Positions 5,562-9,925 of a stretch of DNA of 9,925 nucleotides are shown here, piece by piece (position 1 is the first letter of the stretch; every line of letters starts with the position of its first letter). Source of the stretch: Candidatus Peribacterales bacterium. Its GTDB lineage: Bacteria; Patescibacteriota; Gracilibacteria; Peribacterales; Peribacteraceae. Location of the stretch: positions 1-9,925 of the forward strand of contig JAGVCI010000121.1 of the NCBI GenBank assembly GCA_020059985.1, in the 5' to 3' direction. Both the position numbers and the translations under genes were made by a program. The notes beneath the pieces were generated by a model. The model did not search any database, had not been told where the DNA came from, and saw only the letters and a list, made by a program, of their open reading frames with translations.

Positions 5562-6077
5562 GTGATCCACTCACTCTTTCGAGAAGCGAGTGAGTGCGAG
5601 TTGAGTGACGGTGCGAAGTTACGACTCAAGTGGTTCCTCCACTTCTTGGAATATGGAGAGAACGTTAGTGTTACTTGTCGACACTTTGGGATCGCGCGCT
5701 CAACGTTTCTCCGGTGGATGAAAAGATTTAATCCTGAGGACCCTTCTTCACTCGAAGAGCGTTCGCGTCGACCGAAGCATCTTCGCCAACCCGAAACAGA
5801 TTGGCAGACGGTTGCGGCGGTCGGGTGGTACCGTCAGCGTGAACCGTTTATCAGCAAAGAGACAATTGCGGAAAAATTATTGCTCGAGCGTGGAGTTCAC
5901 GTCTCACCGGCAACGGTGGGGAGAATTATTCACCGAAACACCTTCTTCTTTGCGACCACTCCGGCACACCGGAGAAAGCGCGAGGAAGCCATGCGACGTG
6001 CATCGAAAGATCAGCAGGGACCTGCATGGGAATCCACCTTCCCGTTTGATCCGACCATTCACCCCCTCTCCGCGTGA
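5562..6077 (+). CDS. Two-HTH DNA-binding protein resembling the N-terminal half of an IS481-type transposase
   Basis: The 171-residue protein has a first helix-turn-helix at about 35-56 (VTCRHFGIARSTFLRWMK), the typical linker SLEERSRRPK at 63-72 and a second HTH at about 98-126 (SKETIAEKLLLERGVHVSPA, then TVGRIIHRN). That order is the front half of IS481/IS3-like transposases. The DDE integrase domain that should follow is absent: after residue 127 comes a short basic then proline-rich tail and a TGA stop. No terminal inverted repeats or integrase remnants were found around it. Start is GTG 5562; a TTG about 16 codons in is an alternative. Its stop overlaps the start of the next gene as TGATG, so it heads an operon with a surface protein. 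It could be a recruited regulator of that operon or a truncated transposase. A perfect inverted repeat lies over its first codons. Confidence 0.75.
   Translation: MIHSLFREASECELSDGAKLRLKWFLHFLEYGENVSVTCRHFGIARSTFLRWMKRFNPEDPSSLEERSRRPKHLRQPETDWQTVAAVGWYRQREPFISKETIAEKLLLERGVHVSPATVGRIIHRNTFFFATTPAHRRKREEAMRRASKDQQGPAWESTFPFDPTIHPLSA
5568..5596. repeat. Perfect 9-bp inverted repeat at the start of the HTH gene
   Basis: CACTCACTC (5568-5576) and GAGTGAGTG (5588-5596) are exact reverse complements separated by 11 bases, beginning four bases after the GTG codon. The spacer can add an inner CTT/AAG stem. In mRNA it would fold over codons 3-12; in DNA it could be a binding site for the HTH protein. 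Confidence 0.65.
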
Positions 6078-8476
6078 TGCGCCGCCTTCTCTCCATAGTC
6101 GGCGCGGTGCTCGCATTCCTTCTGGTCACCCAGATGAGTGCAATCGAGCGTGTGTACGCGCAAGAGAGCGATTCTTTCTCTGTGGAGGAAGATGTGGGGA
6201 ATGAAGCAGGCGATGGTGAGGTTTCTTCGGACTCGTATCAAATGGAAGATGTCTCCGTATCGTGGGAGGAACCTGATGCAGAGAGTGAGAGCTTCCAGGA
6301 AGGTTCTGGTGGGGATGACGAAGACAGTTCTGGCGGCGGCGGGTCCGGTGGAGGATCCTCTGGTTCTGGTGGGGGAGGAAGCAGCGACAGTGGTGAGACT
6401 TCGTCTTCCTCGAGTGGTGGAGGTTCGAGAGGCGGGGAGTTCGCTACGCCTGGTGAACAAACAGAACAAGAAGTTTCTCCGACTCCTGCGACTCCGTCGC
6501 GACCAGCAGCACCGTCACGAGCGATCGATCCATTCCCTGATTTGTCATTTTCTCCAGAGTCGTTCCTCCCGAGTTTCCGACTCACCTCGGATCAAGATGT
6601 GCAGCAATTCGGGAAATCGCAACATCTCTTACGTCACGAATTTGGTGTTACTGACAGTCCTTGGCGGTCACCGTGGGGTTCGATGCACGAATACATGCCG
6701 TTTGCCCATAAAATGGTCATGTACTCGAGTGACAATGCGACGCATGTACTTCTTTTTGCGACAAATGTTCTGCTCTTCGTTTCGCTCATCGCTATTGGTG
6801 CAGGCATCGCGAGTGGAAGAATCGTCATCGTCACAAAAAAGCCGAAACGTGTACGTCGATTGAAGCGCAAAGGTCATCATCTCAAAACACATCGCGGGAA
6901 GGTCGCACACATGCGCAAAATAGGAGTTGCTGTTCTTCTCGTTGCGGCGTTCACTCTGTTCCTCCGTGGTAATCCGGCAGAAGCCAAAGACTCCGTGCCT
7001 GCATATATTTCCTACAACGGAACACTGCGAAACTCCGCAGGGGTCGCCATTACTACCAAGCACGTCTTTCGCTTCAGCTTCTGGTCAACTGTTGACGCGG
7101 TCCCTGCGGATCTCCTTCCTGGCAAAGTGATCGATACTTCTGCAGCGGGGTATGCAGGTTGGCAGGAGGTGCAGGGTGTCACTCCCAAGACGAATGGAAA
7201 TTTCTCTGTGAAACTCGGAAGCGGGTCTGCAATTCGTGAGTTCAAAGAAATGTCTGAATACGAGCTACAGAATCTGCATCTGCAGGTGGAAGTAAAGCCT
7301 GACGGTGCTCCAGATACCGCGTACGAAATCTTGGACGTCAGCCCCCAGAATCCTGCCGTCGATCGCTCGGCGATCCGCTCTGTTCCTTTCGCTTTGAATG
7401 CGGATCTTGTGGATCAGAGAGGCGTCGGAACGGGGAGCGGACAGATCGCAGTGCTGGGTCCTGGAGGTGTATTCGGATCTGCACAGATGGGTGGTGGAAC
7501 CAATAGTGGGACCTTCATCATCGACAAAGACAACACCGAGGGCTCTGCAGTCACGCTGCAATTTGGTCAGAATTTGGGGAAGAAGTTGTCGTACAATCAA
7601 GCGAGTACCTACTTCAACTTCAATGATGATGTGAATATTCAGGGAAACCTGACGGTGACGGGACTCATCAACGGTATCGATATCACGACGATTAGTAGTG
7701 ATAACGATTCACACCTGAAAGCGTCGAGCGGTGCTGGGCTCACCGTCAATATTGCTGGTGGGGACTATCGCCTTGGTGGAGACGTCACGCAATTTACGGG
7801 AACGAGCAGTATCGCGGTCGCCAACAACACAACAAATTACGTCTTCTTCACGGGAACAGGTATGCAGGTGACGAATGCAGGCTTCCCCACGAATAAGATG
7901 TTCATTCCTGTGGCAACGGTTGAGACCGCTGGTGGAAACATCGTATCGGTCGACGACCGTCGTGTCTTCAATAGTGATGACCGCGAGCGGACAGTCGAAC
8001 TCTTTTTCCACCCTGAGTATCCCAATGTCAGCTACCAGGGTGATGCGACCAGTAACGTGGGGCAGATGACGGTCAGTCACGATGGAATCAACAAGAACAA
8101 TTATTACCAGTGGACGAGCACCCGGTTGGACCTGCAGGACTACAATGTGATCGTGCGTGTAACGCTCTCTTCAGATTTTGTTCGATGGGCACCCGCGCCT
8201 CTGTCAGTTGCATACCGCTCCGCATCGGGGAACGTGGCAGAAAATAAGATGGATATCTCCGTGCTCGATACCAATGGGTCGCCTGTGTCACTGAGTGGCG
8301 CAGCGACAGGTCTCGTGAGCACAACCTGGAATACGACCAACCTCACGTACGGTGGTACTCCGACGTGGAACCCCGGTCAGGACATGTTGCTCTCCTTTAA
8401 GATGTCCGCAAAAGACGCGAAGCAAATGCACTTGGGCAAACTGACACTGAGGTATGTCACACTTCTATCGGAGTAA
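6077..8476 (+). CDS. Large membrane-anchored or secreted surface protein with fibre-like beta modules
   Basis: ATG 6077 overlaps the HTH stop (TGATG); GTG 6074 would add one residue (positions below count from it, 800 in all). Order: signal peptide 1-29 (RVYAQ); acidic then Gly/Ser-rich low complexity to about 121; Pro-rich linker 133-165; hydrophobic helix about 224-253; very basic stretch 255-282; second hydrophobic segment 284-298 ending PAEA; then an extracellular part. The latter has YISYNGTLRNSAG (311-323) to SVPFALNADLVDQR (436-449), a pattern seen in many secreted bacterial fibre-like proteins. A beta module follows at 482-535 (FNFNDDVNIQGNLTVTG), then a 540-632 region resembling phage tail-fibre domains, and a C-terminal domain 639-800 shared with the next gene. 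The basic loop fits the positive-inside rule, giving two membrane passes. M280 (base 6911) may be an internal start. Role probably surface adhesion or appendage; no enzyme motif seen. Confidence 0.88.
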   Translation: MRRLLSIVGAVLAFLLVTQMSAIERVYAQESDSFSVEEDVGNEAGDGEVSSDSYQMEDVSVSWEEPDAESESFQEGSGGDDEDSSGGGGSGGGSSGSGGGGSSDSGETSSSSSGGGSRGGEFATPGEQTEQEVSPTPATPSRPAAPSRAIDPFPDLSFSPESFLPSFRLTSDQDVQQFGKSQHLLRHEFGVTDSPWRSPWGSMHEYMPFAHKMVMYSSDNATHVLLFATNVLLFVSLIAIGAGIASGRIVIVTKKPKRVRRLKRKGHHLKTHRGKVAHMRKIGVAVLLVAAFTLFLRGNPAEAKDSVPAYISYNGTLRNSAGVAITTKHVFRFSFWSTVDAVPADLLPGKVIDTSAAGYAGWQEVQGVTPKTNGNFSVKLGSGSAIREFKEMSEYELQNLHLQVEVKPDGAPDTAYEILDVSPQNPAVDRSAIRSVPFALNADLVDQRGVGTGSGQIAVLGPGGVFGSAQMGGGTNSGTFIIDKDNTEGSAVTLQFGQNLGKKLSYNQASTYFNFNDDVNIQGNLTVTGLINGIDITTISSDNDSHLKASSGAGLTVNIAGGDYRLGGDVTQFTGTSSIAVANNTTNYVFFTGTGMQVTNAGFPTNKMFIPVATVETAGGNIVSVDDRRVFNSDDRERTVELFFHPEYPNVSYQGDATSNVGQMTVSHDGINKNNYYQWTSTRLDLQDYNVIVRVTLSSDFVRWAPAPLSVAYRSASGNVAENKMDISVLDTNGSPVSLSGAATGLVSTTWNTTNLTYGGTPTWNPGQDMLLSFKMSAKDAKQMHLGKLTLRYVTLLSE
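6302..6436 (+). repeat. Gly/Ser low-complexity tract within the surface protein
   Basis: Residues 77-121 of the large surface protein are almost wholly Gly and Ser with a few Asp/Glu, in runs such as GGGGSGGGSSGSGGGG. It is a flexible extracellular linker following an acidic stretch. The underlying GGT/GGA/TCT/AGC codons vary, so it is a protein-level tract, not a simple DNA microsatellite, though it may be prone to slippage. Confidence 0.7.
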
Positions 8477-8578
8477 GGGGCAGTTATTGCCGCATTTGGG
8501 CTTATTCTTGTGCTTTTAGTAGGTTCCCTTATTGATAATATCAGACAATGAATATTGGATTCAGTCAATATATGACCC

Positions 8579-8607
8579 GAGACAGGGAAACAAATTTTTG
8601 GTATACT
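8579..8607 (+). promoter_or_regulatory. Extended -10 promoter for the second surface protein gene
   Basis: TATACT (8602-8607, five of six) is preceded by TG plus one base (8599-8601), the extended -10 form, and by GAGACA (8579-8584, four of six) at a 17-base spacing. Transcription would start near 8614, leaving about 20 bases before the ATG at 8635, without a Shine-Dalgarno sequence. Between the previous stop and this site are a weak GGCA/TGCC hairpin (8479-8491) and T-rich sequence that may partly terminate the upstream operon. Confidence 0.55.
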
Positions 8608-8634
8608 ATCTGGAAACATTTCACACACACATCT

Positions 8635-9925
8635 ATGCGTCTCTCCTCATCTCAGTTCCTGCGCATGCGTGCCCTCCATCGGGGCGTCGCGCTCGTGATC
8701 GGATCGGTGATGCTCGTCTCGAGCGTCGGAGTGCAGGCTGCGTCCAGCTGGAACCCAACGGTGCTTGTGAACACGGAATCGTTTAATACGATTGATGAAG
8801 GAGACAGCACAACGAATATCGAAATTCGTTTCGGTGGAACACTGAATGAAAAACTCTTCTACGATCGTACGAACAATCGTTTCGTCTTCTCTCGTGGACT
8901 TCGCGTCGGTGGCAACATCACCGCGACTGGTTCATTGAGTATCCAGGGAACGATGTCCGGTGTCTACCTCCGTGTCGACAGAAACGCCGACATTTGGGGA
9001 AACCTTGCTGCAAGCGGAACGATCAACGTCGATGGAGCAGCGACTCTCGGCAGCACACTCGATACCGTTGGAGCCGTCACGACCGATAGCACACTCCAGA
9101 TCAACGATGACAACACCGGTAATGCTCAACTCATCTTCGGTAATGACGCCGGTGATGAAACGATTACGTTCAACGATGGAACAGAGGAATTCGATGTGTC
9201 TGATGATGCGAATGTGACGGGCACTTTGGACGTCACGGGCACTGTTACGACCAATACGAACCTGACGATCAATGCGGACAACGGTGACGCGGATGCGGTA
9301 CTCACATTCGGAAACGATGCGGGTGCAAAGGCGCTCACATACTCGAATACAAACACGCGTTTCGAATTCAACGATGACATCCGCACGACGGGGAACCTTT
9401 CCGGTTCGACTCTCACAGTGGATGGCACCGTGACGATCCGTGGCGTGGCGTACACCTTTCCATCAGATGACGGAACAAACGGACAATTCCTTCGAACCGA
9501 CGGAAACGGAGTGCTCACATGGGCAGCGTCGAGCGTAGGAACAGGAAGCGGAGGTGTTGTCGCACTCAGTCCGGAATACCCGAACGCCGTCTACTTCTCC
9601 AGCGGATCAAGCTATATCGGACAGATGGGCTACGCGTACGATTCGACAAACAAGGAGAGTTATTACCGATGGACTTCGACGAAGTCAGGTATCCAGGATT
9701 ACTGGACTGCCGTGCGCGTCCGCATCCCGGACAATTTCGTTTCCTGGGATAACGTTCGCCCGATGCAATTCCGTTACCGCACAGGCAACGCGAGCTCCGC
9801 AGTAAACAAACTTTCCGTGCGTATGCTCGACACCGCAGGTGCGGTTGTCACGCTCACGGGTGCGGAGGGCCTCGCCAATACTAGCTGGACCACTGCAACT
9901 ATTACGGGCCCTGCGGGTGCTGGCA
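8635..9925 (+). CDS. Secreted surface protein with repeated beta modules, paralogue of the preceding gene (3' end outside window)
   Basis: The frame is open for 430 codons to the window end. ATG 8635 gives a signal peptide: basic N-region MRLSSSQFLRMRALHR, hydrophobic core about 18-31, cleavage near VGVQA (35). An alternative start is M11. Then come three related modules at about 61-105, 155-203 and 211-264. Each is built as a DN or acidic lead, a (I/L)xFGND or RFGG strand, a turn, a FxFNDD-like strand and a GNLTVTG-like strand, as also in the upstream protein at 482-535. Next is FPSDDGTNGQFLRTDGNG (275-292), a motif common in secreted fibre-like and tail-fibre-like proteins. From residue 311 (LSPEYPN) it matches the C-terminal domain of the upstream protein: GQM, NKESYYRWTST, QDY, FVSW, YRTGNA, NK, LDT, TLTGAEGL, TSW. 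Unlike its neighbour it lacks the membrane hairpin. Role probably cell-surface structure or adhesion. Confidence 0.88.
   Translation, partial: MRLSSSQFLRMRALHRGVALVIGSVMLVSSVGVQAASSWNPTVLVNTESFNTIDEGDSTTNIEIRFGGTLNEKLFYDRTNNRFVFSRGLRVGGNITATGSLSIQGTMSGVYLRVDRNADIWGNLAASGTINVDGAATLGSTLDTVGAVTTDSTLQINDDNTGNAQLIFGNDAGDETITFNDGTEEFDVSDDANVTGTLDVTGTVTTNTNLTINADNGDADAVLTFGNDAGAKALTYSNTNTRFEFNDDIRTTGNLSGSTLTVDGTVTIRGVAYTFPSDDGTNGQFLRTDGNGVLTWAASSVGTGSGGVVALSPEYPNAVYFSSGSSYIGQMGYAYDSTNKESYYRWTSTKSGIQDYWTAVRVRIPDNFVSWDNVRPMQFRYRTGNASSAVNKLSVRMLDTAGAVVTLTGAEGLANTSWTTATITGPAGAG

Noticed and set aside
3596..6077. Use of TGA as a sense codon (code 25)
   Set aside because: TGA falls exactly at the natural ends of the riboflavin kinase and at the TGATG junction of the HTH gene, as expected for a stop.
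6302..6436. Possible CRISPR-like or tandem DNA repeat
   Set aside because: The repetition is at amino-acid level (Gly/Ser) with varied codons and no fixed repeat-spacer period.
6238..6585. Minus-strand proline-rich frame
   Set aside because: It is the mirror of the Gly/Ser tract of the surface protein, whose + frame is supported on both sides by recognisable domains.
8477..8530. Terminator after the first surface protein gene
   Set aside because: Only a four-pair GGCA/TGCC stem is visible and the T-rich stretch begins several bases later, so it is too weak to list as a separate feature.
8532..8786. 84-codon + frame over the start of the second surface protein
   Set aside because: It is out of frame with the clear signal peptide and beta modules from 8635, and its first third is promoter DNA.

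Overview
The window carries nine supported protein genes, two of them cut by the window edges, plus one compact island that looks like a small structured-RNA or micro-protein unit. Several features suggest a Candidate Phyla Radiation bacterium, perhaps of the Peregrinibacteria/Peribacteria group. These are the roughly balanced base composition, tightly packed short genes, a Mur ligase without its usual N-terminal domain, a stand-alone riboflavin kinase, an SLH-domain protein, and large secreted proteins built from fibre-like beta modules. The taxonomic guess is inference. TGA ends the riboflavin kinase and the helix-turn-helix gene where those proteins should end, so the genetic code looks standard, not the TGA-glycine code of Gracilibacteria and SR1.

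Layout. Bases 2-1293 (+) hold the end of a membrane protein, then lgt. Lgt converges on rnhB (-), and the two stop codons share the bases CTAG. Bases 1872-2183 form a short island read on +: promoter-like hexamers, paired leader segments that mask a strong Shine-Dalgarno sequence, a 40-codon membrane-peptide frame and a terminator-like hairpin. Bases 2181-4995 (-) read, in transcription order, SLH-domain protein, riboflavin kinase (joined by a TAATG overlap), a 26-bp perfect palindrome, then the MurE-type ligase. Bases 4996-5561 contain no convincing gene but several hairpins. From 5562 on + come a two-HTH protein resembling the front half of an IS481-type transposase, a large surface protein joined to it by a TGATG overlap, and a second surface protein with its own extended -10 promoter, which runs off the window.

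How it fits together. The first half is cell-envelope and housekeeping work: lipoprotein modification, RNA-primer removal, peptidoglycan precursor ligation, and flavin phosphorylation next to an envelope-anchored SLH protein. The second half is an accessory cell-surface locus. Its two secreted proteins share a C-terminal domain and a repeated beta module, so they probably arose by duplication. The HTH gene at its head may be a recruited transposase DNA-binding half. Almost no gene start has a clear Shine-Dalgarno sequence. The exceptions are the 40-codon frame at 2015 and a possible internal start at 6911.
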